From contig NC_090967.1 in assembly GCF_040807025.1 (NCBI RefSeq), positions 5,206,001-5,270,000 on the forward strand: a stretch of DNA of 64,000 nucleotides, given 5' to 3'. How positions within the stretch are numbered: position 1 is the first letter of the stretch; every line of letters begins with the position of its first letter. Origin of the DNA: Struthio camelus (lineage: Eukaryota; Chordata; Aves; Struthioniformes; Struthionidae). Below the pieces are notes generated by a model. That model made no database searches, was not told the DNA's origin, and saw only the letters and a list, made by a program, of their open reading frames with translations. This document shows, one piece after another, positions 24,541-39,100 of the stretch. Position numbers and translations under genes: made by a program.

Positions 24541-25553
24541 GTTAAAAAAAAAAAAAAAAAAAAAAAGATTGCCGGAGTCTCCGAGCTCCAAAAAGTAACT
24601 TCTCATTTATTATATTAAACAATAACATTTCTCTTATTAAACAATAAACACATGAGACGGGTTAAAATTAAAATACCTTTTTCTTTCAATTTGTTATGAT
24701 ATTTGAGAGATAAATATAACTACAATACTGTACATGTTTGGAGATATTAGTCAAATTTAGGTCAACATGGCAGTTTCCACTGTATGTTTCCACCTTTCTT
24801 AGGTCAGACTAAAGAAAGTCATTATTAAAAGGGATACTTTAAAAAAAAAAAAAAAAAGCACTGTATCCTTGTAACAGGAGAAGGAACCATGCTCACTACG
24901 AGTTTTCCTTTTAAAGTTGCAATCAAAGGGGAAGGCAGAAGTTGGAAAAATGAAAACCTCATTTTACAACAAATTAGCCTTTATTTATAAAACTTTCAAG
25001 TAAAAAGAGCAGTATACCAACTGATAAAACAAATGTGTCAATGAATAATAAAGAGTTAACGTTATTTACTCTAAAAATAAATCTATGATTCCACCATTCT
25101 CCAAGCAAAATTCCTTTCTAAGAGAAAGTTATGTTCGTTGTGAGGTCTACAGCGAGATGCAACTGCTGGCACCCAACAAACAACTTCGCTATTACACTGG
25201 CCAAGTTATTTGAACTAGATCGTTACTAGCACAGATCGAATCAGTTCAGCAAAACGCATTCTCAGCATTAGGATTAAACAGAGATGAAGTTTCCTGAGAG
25301 GAAGAAATAAAACGCGGAAGGCAGAAATCCAACCCTGACGCGGGGGAACGCGACAACGCTATTTGGACCGAAATTCCCCGGGCCGTGGGTTCTGGCGAAT
25401 AAATACCCTTCTCAATGGAGAAACGCTAAAGAAGAAACAGTAACCCCAAAGGGATTAGAAGAGGAATCCAAGAAAAGTGCGTTATCTTTTCACGTAAAAT
25501 GACAACATAATTTCTACAAAATTTCTGACAACAGACTTCACAGACAGGAATTA

Positions 25554-25580
25554 AAAAACAAAACAAAACAAAACAAAACC
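25554..25580. repeat. (AAAAC)n microsatellite
   Basis: About five AAAAC units in the AT-rich region between the genes. Confidence 0.85.
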
Positions 25581-26754
25581 AAAAAAGGCTACACGCTGTC
25601 CGACTCCGCTTGGAATTTCCTACGCTTTGAGCGCACATTACGTACAACAAAATACAACACGCACTGATGATCCTCATAGGGCAGAGGTTTCATGAGGAAG
25701 TTTGCCAACATAAAAATGTTTCATACAGCAGTATTATAGAAGTACTACTTTTATGAGCATCTGTTTTTATTCCAGAATGACTGGTATGCTTTACAAGAGT
25801 ATTTTGAATATAACTTCAGGAAACTGCTTGAGGCAAATGTGAGCATACTGGTCTATAACGGAATATGCCAGTAATCCAATATCTGTGTCCTACATGCAGA
25901 GCTTGCATGCACAGGTTCAACGTGAAAAATTGTCTGTCTTTCCTGTTTTAACTGTTGTGCCTCGGCACTGTGTGCAACTCATGGTTTTCCATGAGTCATT
26001 CCAGCGGTGACTGTACTCTGTATAAAATACACATCTGCCGCTATAAAAGTCTACTAAACGCTTTGTGATTGCTCAACGTACCACAGAGTCTAATAATTTA
26101 TCCAAGTAGAAAGTAGAAGCACCTCCGTTCTCTCCTCAAAGCCAAGAATGCAACGGATAAGCATTCCTCTTGAAGCAAAAGCTTAGGTGGAAACGGAGGA
26201 AAAACAGAGCTGAAATCCAGATGACAATTATATGCAACCTATGTAACTGGAATGGGGCAAGGAAAACATGTTTTCCACCTCAGTGTGTGCCTGTTGTGTG
26301 TGGGTGGGTGGTGGTGGCGTAATAGCTCTTTAAAAATCATTTTTTAAAAAGGGGGAAAAAAGAAAAAAAAAAAAAGAGAAAACCTACAAGCAAACGTAAG
26401 AGAAAAATCATTGCCTCAGCCTGAGAAAAAGAAAAGATGACATCACACAACCAACGCATGCAAGATCATCAGAAATTGAGCCTACGTTTCAAAAAGACAC
26501 TTTAAAAACTCAACACATTGTGAAATCGTATCCCAGTACAGATGATACCTACTTTCTGCCAGGTTTCTCTCTTACCCTTGGCACAACTCGCAAACACAGT
26601 TTTTCATGCCAGTGAAAGTATTATTGAAAAAAATTTATTAGAAGTAGTAATTTCTCCTTTTTTTTTCTTTCACCAGAACTTTGAAATTATAAGAGCCATG
26701 ATCTAATTTCCATTTCTGTATAGATTCCATTTTTGTATCCATTTCTGTATAGAG

Positions 26755-27020
26755 AATACATACATACACACAGACTTTAATATATAGAATATATATGAAT
26801 ATTCTACATATTCATTGTATATACACATTTTATGTACAGTAGAAGTAGCTATATACTAGACAGTATGTGGACATATATAGTATATACACACACTTATTAC
26901 ATTATACAATACACTATATATATATATACACACATACACACAAATAATATGAATCTTATAATATACACTGTATATGCATTGTGTATACTCACATTTTATA
27001 TATCTTGCATTGTACATATT
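26755..27020. repeat. AT/CA low-complexity region
   Basis: Long alternating TATATA/CACACA stretch with inverted-repeat character. No coding content is supported; the short frames through it are composition artefacts. Confidence 0.85.
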
Positions 27021-30000
27021 TATCTGCCCAAATAGCAACAGGCCTATTTGTGCTTTAAATTTCACTGTTCTGGAGGAAGAATAAGATCAACATCTTGCAA
27101 TAAAGTCTTGTCTTACAAGAGCAAGTACAGGTATTATACAAAACACTAAATTACATGCATAAGGGAAGAACGGGGGCAAACTTCCTTTTTCATGGAAAAA
27201 CTGTATTAAATATGACAGGGAGAAATCACAGCTGTACTGCAGTGTCTAAAATTTTGATTCGAAAGTGTTTCAGCAAACCTAGGATTACTAACGCTAATAC
27301 ACTGTGCACAGAGGACACGTTCTGTACTTGCTAATTTGCTTCATCTTCTGTTATTGTCCAAGCAAATATGGAGAACGAGTCCATAAGGAAACAGGAAAGT
27401 GAGCAATTAGATCTAACACTATGTGGAATGCTAAATTAATTCACATTTCTGGCTTCCTGCTGAACATCTTGAAAACACCAAGTCTGCCTCAGAAGCATTA
27501 TAAATCACGCTATTTCTGAGAATGACAAAGCAGTGGAAAGTCCAGGAAAAATGAATCAAGCTATTTAACTTATCCACCTGTCCCACTTGAGTGACATCGT
27601 CCAAGCAGTAGCCCAAAAGTGGCTTTCCTTTATAAAACGGCACTACATAGGAATGGTGTTTTATTATAGCAAAGGAGACACCACAAAGATGTCTCCTTTG
27701 GTGACATTTGGGTGTCTTAGGCCCAAATGAAAAGGAGAATCTTATACAATTTTGAAAATTGCTCTTTCATAGCAAAAGGTTTATCTCATGTTAGCTATAT
27801 ATAGGCCAAATTTGCTTTCAGAGACTTGGGAGTCCAGCAGATCAACAGAAAACAGAATGTGTTGACATTTTTGAACGCGCGTTTGATCATTTAATCTAAC
27901 ATATATTAGAGGAAATTATTACAATAGGAAGGGACATCAAGTCAAGTTCTGGACAATGAGAAGTATCTCCTACTGCGCTCGCAAGAGGTCATTAAAATAT
28001 GGTACTGGAGATCACCATATGGTTCTTTTCATACCAGAATGCGTATTCTCCCCTTCTCAGGCAAATTTAAGATTCACAGTATTTGTAGTACCGGTACCAC
28101 AGGAGATACACAGCAACTGCAGAATTGTGACTCCTGAAAATGTATTTTGAGATATGGATTCTCAGTTTTGTCAAATGCATTGCCGCATATGTAAATAGAC
28201 GGATGCATGTGTATGTACGTGCGCACGCATGCAGGCACACGTGTCGACACATGCTCACTGGTATATATACCTGCTCACAAAAGCTGGGGACAACAAATGT
28301 TATGTTTTAGCTGCACTTCAGAATTGAAAACTACTAATTAGACTAAAATAATCTAATCTGATTCTTGCCTCTGCATAAGGAAAGCCTCCAGAATAAGGCA
28401 GACTAGAACAGCATGGAGAAAGATTGTTTTCATTCAGATAAACAGGCACTATCACTGTATCATGAAAAATAAAAATACTGAAGCAAGGGCGTAAGAAATG
28501 TAAATGCATTAAAGATGATGGAGGAATACGACGCTTTCCAAAAAACAGAAAATTTTCCAAGATGAGGGCTGCATCAGTAAAAACACAGCATGTTAAGTAC
28601 CCAGTTTGTACTCCTACAGAACCAAGGATAAGAAAGCAGATATATATTAAGGACATTTTGAAAAATTTTGCCCTAGGTCTCTACTCTATTTAGACACAAA
28701 AGTCCAAGGCAAAGACAACTGAAGTGTTAGAATTCCTGTAATCACCAGGAAAGGCATTTTTAGGAAGTAATTTAGTAGATAACTCACAAACTTATCATAA
28801 GGACTTATTTTAGATACGACAAGTAAAATGTATTCTGCATTATCTTTACCAAGTGAATATATCACATTCTACAGGTGTACTTAAAATCTGTTCCTATACG
28901 GACTTAGGACTGCAACCTGCCTTTTAAAGCCAACCCAGTCTACCAGTACTTCTATAACTTATGCATGAACATGTATTTGGCAAATAAAATCTGTTTCAAC
29001 TTGGCCATATTTCAGGTAAACTATCTTTGATCTGTATCCCCCTAATATAAGACCAGTGGAATTAAAGAAACAGAGGTAGAGACCGTCTCGCACAGACAGT
29101 TGGATAATACAAATAATACGATCTATTTTCTGGTGCTTGGAGCAAAAGAGGGTAAAATGAATTGTGGGAAAGAGCACAGCTCAAACTTAGTAAGCTTTCA
29201 TTTTTTTTTGATCTTACATTAAAGAAGAACTCAAACTTATCACAGTCCTATAACCATATTTGTTTATGAGATAAAGCATGATTTTACCTAATGATTTAAT
29301 TGTCGAAGTCATCATTTGTCCAATTTACTACCACCAGATTAACTCCCTCTTTTACAACACTACATATAATTATTAAAACTCAATGCAAATAAATGTTTCA
29401 ATAAGAACTGCTACTCATTCATAGAGGCTTCAAATTCAAAGTATTTTATATTCGCTGTGTATATATTCATCATATATAAACTGTCAGATTCTGTCGTAAG
29501 AGCTGCATCTCCTTGATAAAAAGGGAACATCTCATAATGAGCTTGTGCTGAAGACTTTGATATAGATGGATTTGTACTCATTAGCCTACCATGAATAATT
29601 CAATTAATGTAACAAGTGAAAGCTAATTCTATAAATATTACCTTTTTATGACTCTTTCTTGTAATTGCATACTGCAGCCTCCAAAAACAACGTAATTTGG
29701 GTAATAAAAAGCCAGATTCACAAGTTGCAGTTTACTATATGCAACACTGTCTTCAAGATAAAGAAACTTCACTTCCAGTATTTTGGGATTATGTTAAATT
29801 TCTTACAAGCAGTAAATTTTACCTAGAACATATAATACATCTTATACAGTGTTTCCTGTATATTATGCACTTGAAAAGCCACACCGAGCCCAGTTTGATC
29901 TAGCCAGCCAGTCTTGCTTAGAGTTGAAGGTGACTAGAATTATTTTCACAACATAAAACAAGAACTTAGTACTTTTATAAAAGCCATGTTTAAAGGTTTC

Positions 30001-30032
30001 ACTTGGACAGGGTAGAGCCAAAGAGCCTCTAT

Positions 30033-30179
30033 TTAAGAGCTTGGCATATCAGCCTTACTGAGTGCAATAGCCAACTCAAGGTCTTCTTGTTCTTGTCTCC
30101 GCAATCGAGCTAGTCTTTCTTGCTCTGTTTTTTCACTCTCACGCTTTGCCCATGCCAGCTGCTGTTCTTCATTTCCAAA
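30033..30179 (-). CDS. EPS15L1: EPS15L1 last exon: ubiquitin-interacting motifs and stop
   Basis: 147 nt including the TAA at 30033-30035. It encodes 48 residues from [17 protein letters not shown] to [10 protein letters not shown], with two UIM-type helices (A-x-x-x-S and [11 protein letters not shown]). UIMs bind ubiquitinated cargo and drive EPS15-family monoubiquitination. Acceptor TTTTTTAG|TTT. Confidence 0.95.
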   Translation of the reverse strand, partial: FGNEEQQLAWAKRESEKTEQERLARLRRQEQEDLELAIALSKADMPSS

Positions 30180-33100
30180 CTAAAAAACGAAAATGGAAAA
30201 TGGGTTAATAAATAAATTTACCAAAAAGCCAGAAAAATTATATGAAAAGTACAAGAAATCAAACACATTAAAATATACAAAACAAGTACACCGAGCTGCA
30301 TCAGGCTAGTTCTTCTGGAACCACATAACAATTTGCTCACTGTTGTCCTCGCTTCATCCTATCATTTACTTCCTTAATTCTCTCTTCCTCCCACCAAAGA
30401 ACTAACCCCTCTGGGTTGCACACCCTTGCCTCCACGTCTCAGCAGTCTATGAAAACCGCTGGAGGACTGGAGTCAAAACAAAAACTCCACAAACACACAA
30501 GAAGTTCGTTGGTGGTTTGAGAGCACAGCAACCTCCATCCATTCTCAAGAACGGTAAATTTGTTAGCTTTTAGCTGGTAAAACTAACAGCTATTTTCTCT
30601 TGTGCAACTACACTGCAAAGAGTTTTATTGTAATATTTCCTGTTAATGGTGAGGGGTTCTACTAACGAATCTGGAGACTGCCAATTTGTGGGAAACCTCA
30701 CCGCCCTGTAAAAAGTAAAAAAAGAAAAAAAAAAAAAAGTCCTTCTGTAACTGTCCGTAAAATACATGCAGAGTTTTTCCAATAAGAAATAATGCAAGAG
30801 AATCCAATTTACTTCAGCAGAAAACACTAAGGAGACATAACACATTTTAACATTCAGCTTGTAAGCCTGTTTGAGCTTTCCAAAACACATTTAAGTACAC
30901 TGCAACAGTCAGCAAAACTATTCCAAAATTATATTCCAATATTTAGTACTGAAGTATGCAAAAGTTTGCTTTCTTGAGATTGTCGCATAAAATGCTATAG
31001 AATTACTTTATTGAAATAATACTAATTTAAATCTAAGATAAAGTCTAGTACCGTCCAATTTTAGGATGAAGAGGATGATGTTAACAGAAGTTTTTTTGTA
31101 GAGCTGCATGTAAATGTTTGCAATTAGATCCCACTTCCAAAATTTGCTTTGTAAGACCTTCCTTTTTTGAATGTTGAGGAAAAGGTATTATTTGGGTTTT
31201 TTGAAAGAGAAAAATACACGGAGTTTATACTTTCAAATTTCCCTTGAACGCATACTGCAAATACTGGTCTCTGGTCTACAGCACAGTACCTCTGAACATA
31301 GCAAAACATGCCACTCGACTAGCTGACACGGCTATACCTTCCCGGACAAGCTTGAAATATTGTACTGAATATTAACTTTAAAGAGTAAAGCGCATTGTAT
31401 CTATAATTCATATTTTCAAATAAACGCATCTATTTGTATTTCTTTAAACCTAAGGCCAATTTTCATCCACTGTAGTTAAACTATGCTCTATCTGTACTTT
31501 TCCAAATGCTTGCAATTCCTCATTTATTTATGTCAATATCTGAAAAAGCAAGAGGATATGATGCAGAAAAAGAGGACTACTTTAAAAATTTACTTTTCCC
31601 CAAACAATGCCTCTGCTGCCATTGCCATAAAAATCTAGATGAGGGCCTTTGCATTCAACGTTGTTGAAACACAATAAAAGTACCAAACGTTATAAGAAAT
31701 TGTACTTTTAAAATGAAGAAATCCTACTGTCATTACTCCTTTAAATACTTTCAGTGACCAGCTGACCGGTAAGGTTTAAGAACTCACTAAGGTTTTGAAT
31801 ACATGATTTTTTTCAAGACACAGTGAAGGCAGACTCAAATGGAAGTAGGACTTCTCCCCTGATTCCAAGAATTCAAAAAGAAGATCCTGTAGCTGTGATG
31901 GAGAATAACCGCTACTATTTTCAGAAATAGAGTAAGCTTTGGTTAATCTCTTTGGGGTGTCTTTTTAAGAGCAAATGTTGAGAAAAGATTTACTTATATG
32001 GCTTACATCTTAGGGTAAATCTTCCAAAGCTTAGGAGGGTCCAACTTACGACTTGTTTATGATACACAAGTTATATTTTTGTGGTTAAAAGGGCTGAGAG
32101 GAAAAAAAGAAAGATGGAGGGGGGAGGGAGAAGTGATTCACAGGAAACCAAATCTTATTGCAAAGCCTTAGCATAAAGCGGAATTTTCAGGAGCATAACT
32201 CTGACCATTAAATAGCGAAATGCAGAACAATTTATTGTGGCCCCTGATTCTTGTGCAGATTACCTATAAAAGGATCATGTAACTAAAATACAAGTCATTT
32301 AAAACAACAATTTTTTGGCATATGTCCAGTTTTCAAGAAGTCTATACGTTTATATCACGTATCTGTCATTTCATAAACACTCTTCATATAGGATTTTTTT
32401 TTAACCCAAGAGTAAAGTCAGACGCAAGGCAAAAGTGAGAAAAACAGCAGAATCTGCAGAGGAAATAATCAAATACACAAAAAAGTACCCTGACTTGTAT
32501 TTACTAAACTGGCAGTTTATATGAAGAGAAAAAAATTTAGTTTAGTTCTAAATGCTCTGTTTCTTGGAAATTAAAATGCTTTCTGTAGACTAAAAAATCA
32601 CTTTTCTCGTTGTTCTGTAAACTTAAGATAGAACCGAGAACGAGATAACAAAACATTTTGCTTTGTTCCAAAGGTTACACCACTGCAAAAGTGAAGAATG
32701 CAACAAGAAAATACCTAGGAAATTCTGGGTATGTCAACTAGCCAGTATCTCCAAAAAAACACATTTGATAGAGTGCTACTAAAAGGTAATGAAGCCCTCA
32801 TGTTATTTTGTTGCAAAGGTACAGAATTTAAATGTAAAACATGTTATTAAATTAATCGAATGTATATTATTCTATGATTCTGTTCTCAGATTCCACAGAC
32901 AAACTGCATGTCAAAAACCTTCTGTAAGTGAAATTACTTTAAATTTCCATTACAAACAAAGTTATCCAAAAACAGGTAAAGACAAGCATAATATTCTTCC
33001 TGATTACAAGGTAGCTAGAGCACTTAAGACTTCATGCAGGAGAATTAGGCATCATCGAGTGTGGCAATACAATTGTGTTATATGCAAGCAAAAAATAAAC

Positions 33101-36100
33101 ACTGAAAAGAACAGGGAAAGAAAGTCTCTCGTCAATCAACTTCAATTAACTTTTTTTTTTCTTGGAACAGTAGAAAGCAATCCACAAAAACAATTTTACA
33201 AATTAATTTTATTGGATGAAGCGCCACCTAATAGTAATTAACCAAACTATAAGTGGCTACTACTCAGACCTCATTTTTCCTACTGTTTCTTATCTTTTAA
33301 AGTTAATCTTATCTCCTGAAAACTTGATGGCACAAAGAACTAAACGCTAGGGCACCCATTGGGATGGGGGAGGGAGATTTTGGTTAATCATTTGATACAA
33401 TCGCTCAGTGTAAGCCACACTTCTCAGAAATGCAGTCTGTAAATAAGATAACAACAGCTGGGTTGCAGTCATTCCATTCCATTATTTTTCTTTCATTCAA
33501 AGAAGGAATTAGGTGTTGTTCAAGAAATTTCAGATAAAGCAAGTTTTGTGTCTTATTTTTATTAAGAATGTCACCATTTTGTATACATTCACAGAATTTA
33601 ACTGTGCACCAAATTCAACAGGCTAGTACTAACTGTGGTAAAGCATACATAGTATCTTGAACTTTATCATAGATAAATTAAAGAACTGAGGCCAGCTAAA
33701 AGTATGCACAGATGACCTCAACTAACAATATCAAATAGGAAAATGATACACATTTACTATTAACTAATAATCGGGGGGAAAACATTTTAAAAACATTAAA
33801 AAATAAGCAACCTGAAAGATTCAGCTTTAAGATCTCCACTGCTGAACACTGAATTGTGCTCATCAGACTTAAAGTAACAGATTAAGTTGGCAATTTTACT
33901 GCATGGCAATGTGACAGAACAAAAACACACAAAAGAAGGAAGAAGCCTGAGGCTATGGATGGAACAGATTTCTACCTATTCATGGAAGCAGTAAGAACCA
34001 TACTACTACTACTACATTTACAACGATTTCCAATTCAATAACGTACCTGCCAACACTAAAAACAAAGCCAGGCTTTTAGAAATCCTGATATTTTTTCATG
34101 AAAGGATACTTGGCTCTGCTTTCCAACCTTCTGATATCATCTTTTGGAGTGCAATATGGGTGTTTCTATACTGGTTCTACAAAACAACTTTGTATGCTTC
34201 GTCTAACAAGGGCTTCTCTACGTTATCAGTAATTGGAACAAAATTCAACAGCTAAATTTTCAATCTCTGTCTTGTATATATATCTTTATGATCACATTCC
34301 ATTGTATACAGAAAACATTGCGACAGGATTGTCAGAACTTTTCCCCCCTCCCCACAAACAATTACAAATGCTTTATGGAATCGTTTTCGTTAAGGATTTA
34401 CTTCTCAGGATAAGGTGAAATGGCTATATAAATGCCTTCAACAATTATTTTTGAAGAATCTTTACATCATAGGCTCCCCAAAATCAGTTACACAATAGCC
34501 TCCATGCAACAAAAACAATACACAGATTCTGCTACAAAGAATTTGTGAGTAAAGGCACACTGCACTAAAATAATTTAAAAGCAAGTAAACCCTTTAAAAT
34601 TTAGTATGAAACTCAAAACTTCTTTTTTATTGAAATAATGCCTTTTTTATTACAGAAATATTAATACAAAAACAACAAGGACAGCATGAAGGTACTAAGA
34701 GACAGAAGCCAGTGAACAGTAGGTTTGCAGTTAGAACAAAAACCCAATAGATTGCTGCAAGCAGAGCAGAAAGTGGTTTGCTCAGAGACAATGAACTTAA
34801 CTTACAGAGCTGAAGTCTGCAAACCCCAAGGAAGAGTCTTTAGAAGTTTTACTTGAAGAGGAGGGAGCAAATGGATCTTTTCCACTAAATGGGTCCCCAA
34901 ACCCCTTTTTACTTTGAAACGGGTCACTGCTGTCAGCCCCGAATGGCTGGAATGGATCATGGGGCTTGGGAAAATCTGAAGACCCAAGCTGGCTTACAGG
35001 AGTACTTTTACCTGGAAAGTTTAGGAGAAAAACAAAAGGAGAAAAAGAGAAGTTACTTACCATGGACAATGCAAACCCCTTAAATAGGAAACTGTGTTGA
35101 TGCATTTTAGCATCATCCATTCTTCGTGGGGTAGTTTAAAATTTAACCAAATATAATAGCACTCATTATTCAATGCAAATCATCTCAAGCAGATGTTTTC
35201 TCCATATGGATTTATTATGCTATTTATACATATTACAATATTAATATCATCGAGGTTTTGTATGATAAAACCCAACATAATGACATTTGATTGGCAGAAT
35301 TGGACAAGTATGACTTTAGTTCAGGATTAGAGACATTTCAGTTTAAGTTTGGGATTGTGTAAAATTGAAAATACTTAGAAACGTATCTCACTAAAGATAA
35401 GCAACGAACCAGGGTAAATAGAATTGAATAGTAACTTATCCGTGTGTGTACAGTATGTATGCATTCTCTTTTTTCCTGGGACTGCTGTGTCCTTCTGTCA
35501 CTACGCTACACATGTACAGTGGAAAAGAGACGGACAAAGAAACCGCTTTGTTTTGGGGGGCTTGCTGTGCAACCCAGCTTGGGTAGGTGACTGCTTGTTC
35601 TTAAACTCCACTTCAGTACAACTCCACAACAGAGCTGAAAATCCAAATACTTCAGAGCGTGTACTTGGCACGTCTAAGATATAGCCTGATATCTTTTAAG
35701 AAGGCACTTTCAGGCAATGGTAGGTGCTCATGAACATTATAAGCTGCACACGCTTAACAGTATTTGCCCAAATCTGCGGAAATCCTCCTTTGTCTGAAGA
35801 GGAGGAGTAAAGGGACGCAAAGCTTACACTACCTAAATAATCTAACCAAGAGCCTGTCTGCACTTACCGTTCAGTCTCAGCCCTGCCTCTCCTATCCCAG
35901 AGGCCAGCCAGAAGTCCGTCCCCACTATGTGTAGCTTCCCGGACATAGGGCCCACTGTCATCAGCGGGCTCAGCCCAGCACTAGCAGCACCTGCCTAAAG
36001 ACTGCACTGGCTGCCACGGCCCCCAGCCCTCTGCTTCAGGCAGGCACAGATTTACAGGGGAGCCAAAGGAACGGGGCAGTCTCTTATCTCATAAGCGCCA

Positions 36101-39100
36101 TCAGCCCTGCTCTTCACTGAGAGGGCACGTCTGAGATTTAATGCTTGCCAAATAAGCCAATTACAAAGAAAGTAACAGCTTGTCGTTTCTCATTTTTTCA
36201 GCATATGAACCCCCGTAACCTCCAGACTCATATATAAACCTACAGTTCAGGCAGAAATGAACTACCAGTACTTATAAAAACTGGTAAGAGTAAGAGGTAC
36301 AGATTTCTTTTTCAATCTCAGGTAGGACTTGTTGATCAGTGGAAAAAAAAAAATCTTATGATATTACGTGCAGGCATTCATCATACTAAAATGCATATGC
36401 AGGAATACTGTATGCTAGATGGGAAATTATTCTTACACTCAACTCGGGCCTCAGATGGAATATGGTGACTACTTTCAGGCGCTATGCTTCAGGAGAGACG
36501 TGAAACAAGCTAAGAAAGTCTCCAGGAGAACAAGCAGACAGAAAGAGGTGTAGAACACAACACATGCACAGCAGGCGTTACAATTAGGCTCATTTAGTCT
36601 TGAGAATACTGAAGGGAAACAGGATCACAGTCTTGCAGGCAAATCTTCCACACCCACTAGGAAAAAGACTGATGACCTTAGAGGTCATGGATTTAGACTT
36701 TACCAAAGGAGATTTACACTAGACAATTGCTAAAACTTAAAACTTGGAATATTCAAGACTGCCTACGGAATTCATTGCATCCCATCATGATTTCCAAGAA
36801 CAGATTAGACAAATCTTTTCTAGAAATCACACAGGTTGAGCCACCTGGAAGCTGAGGATAGACTAGACCTCTTACAGGTCGCTTCAGTATTGTTTTCCAT
36901 GGTTCAGCGTGTGTGCTCCATCCTGGCTAACAGATGTTGTAAGGATGCATGGATACCCGTATTAGAAACTGCATGTGGGATTTCTAAAGACAGGCAGATC
37001 AAACCATTGATTTGTCCTTCATGGAAGGAAATGACAAAATATACAGGAAATACCAGCAGCATTTGCTCTCCCCACAAGTATTGACCTTCCTTCATGCTCT
37101 TCACCAGAGTTTCAAACTGCTTTTGCTATCGAGAGAGGGCACGTTTTGTTCTTTAAAACAAACCGCTGCATTTACATCCCACACATCATCATGGCCTGCA
37201 GGAGATCTTGCCCCCATCACACCTATGCAATGTTAGCGAACTAAGCAAACCCGGTGAATAACTCGGCAATTTGTATGTGATTCTCCTGATAAAACAGCAA
37301 ACGATGGTGACTAGTAACTTTCTCTGACGGTATCTTCCCACTACGAAATGCAATTTAAAATTACTTTAAATTAAGTCACAAATAGAAAAAGTATCTGTAT
37401 TTCTATTTAAAATCAAGGCAGAATAAAAACCCTCTACATTTTTTTCCTCTGCCGCCGGATACTAGCAAGCAAATTCTCTCTGCTATAGTTCACCCAATCT
37501 ATTTGATTGATAGAGGGAAAACTGTTCCATTTTAAGTTGCCCTTTTGTTAGGTTAAAATTTCTGTTGCTGAAACCACGGTGTGGAATTGTTGACTGTTAA
37601 TACAAACGCAGGTTTTGAAACGTATTTGCTCAGCAAAACTGTTTTTTCTAGGTGGCCTGTTTAATGTTTTCGCGTGAAGCCCCTAGCGGTTTCAGAGCAT
37701 ACGCCACAAGCATTGGGGTTTCTTCTGCTTCATCTTCACAACAGATCACAGAAGAACAACTTCGTTGCAGAGGAAATGTAACTGAATACTATGGAGCTAC
37801 CGCTAATACAGAAATCTTCCATTTCATGTTCAGAATGCAATTTTAATCAGTTTTTGTATGCTAAAGATTAGAAGAAGGCTTTAATTTTGTTATTTTGAAG
37901 AAACACTGCAAGAGGGCAACCTTTCCAAAACCAGGGTGATTTTCTGCAAAGCAGTTTTAAGGGCAGTGCCCACACTGAACAGGCCAATCCTAGCACTCAT
38001 GCCAGAGAGACTCCTCAGCAAGTCTTCTTTTACGATACTTTGTACATTGGTTAGAGCTTGTCTCATCCTGCCACACTCTGCAAACATGGTTTTGAAACCT
38101 GGCAGAAGAGTGTATGGTTTAGTTAGATATTCACATTTATTAATTTATTGGCCACAACTTAGTAATAACACCACCAAAATTCTCTTTCTTACAATAAGTC
38201 CTTGCTGACTTATACCAAGTGTGCAGCCTCCAATGAAGTAAGTGCACGTTTAAGGCATGAAGGTTTTTATACTCCATGTATTCAAGGATGTGGGTACAGT
38301 ATTTCTATAATTTAAGGCAAAAATACACAAACCGCATTAAAAAGTCACCAACAAAACTAAAGGACATTGGTAACGTCATAATATAGCAAAAATATGCTAT
38401 TAAGCAGTGACTAAGATCAAGTTAATCTTTCATTCATTGGAGATTAAAAGTATTAAGTTTTATAATGATACAGTTCGTCATTTTTCAGGTATGGCAGTAA
38501 GAAAGTGCAGGTGAACAGTTGTAACCCTTACTTATTTCATTTTTCTGCTAATAGTTTCAGGGAAAAAAAACTCAGAAAAAAGCAAAACAGGTCCTATTCT
38601 GAAACCACAGCAGTTTCAGCAGTTACCCAAGTGGTGCACCCAAACCACACCGAGGACTCACTTCAGCAAAAAGAGATGATGAACAAAATGGTTTACCACA
38701 GCAAATGCTGTTAACTTATAGTGAACTCCACCCATACGAAGGGTTTATCTAACTTCATACCCCACAGCAAACTTTAGGGTTGACATCTAGAGTGCTTGCT
38801 GGTAAGCTGCAATTACAGAAATTGTCTTATCAAGTTATAATATACTGACAATGAAACAATGAAGTGAAACACTTACAGCTTTTACTAGATTCCATTTCAA
38901 GATTTCAAGGACGACCCTAACTTTCTGCTCAGAAGAATATCTTTCTGTATTACGAGAAACAGCATGCTTTCCTGTATTTAAAGTCTGTGAGCATGCACCA
39001 TTATGATACAGACAAATATGGCAGAGTTAAGATGACACAATTTTAAACTTTCACTGAACAAGTAGTTCTTTCAAGGAAACTTCCTAAAGTAAAAAATGTA

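Larger units (their letters stand above)
24541..30032 (-). other. AT-rich region, possible EPS15L1 long 3'UTR plus intergenic
   Basis: The EPS15L1 3'UTR must begin at 30032 and run leftwards. Minus-strand poly(A) hexamers are ATTAAA at 29295-29300 and AATAAA at 27660-27665, 26634-26639, 24980-24985 and 24606-24611. Which is used cannot be told from sequence. No coding exon or interspersed repeat was recognised. Confidence 0.5.

Noticed and set aside
24606..24611. AATAAA (minus strand) as the definite EPS15L1 poly(A) site
   Set aside because: It would need a 5.4-kb 3'UTR; several nearer hexamers exist and sequence alone cannot choose.
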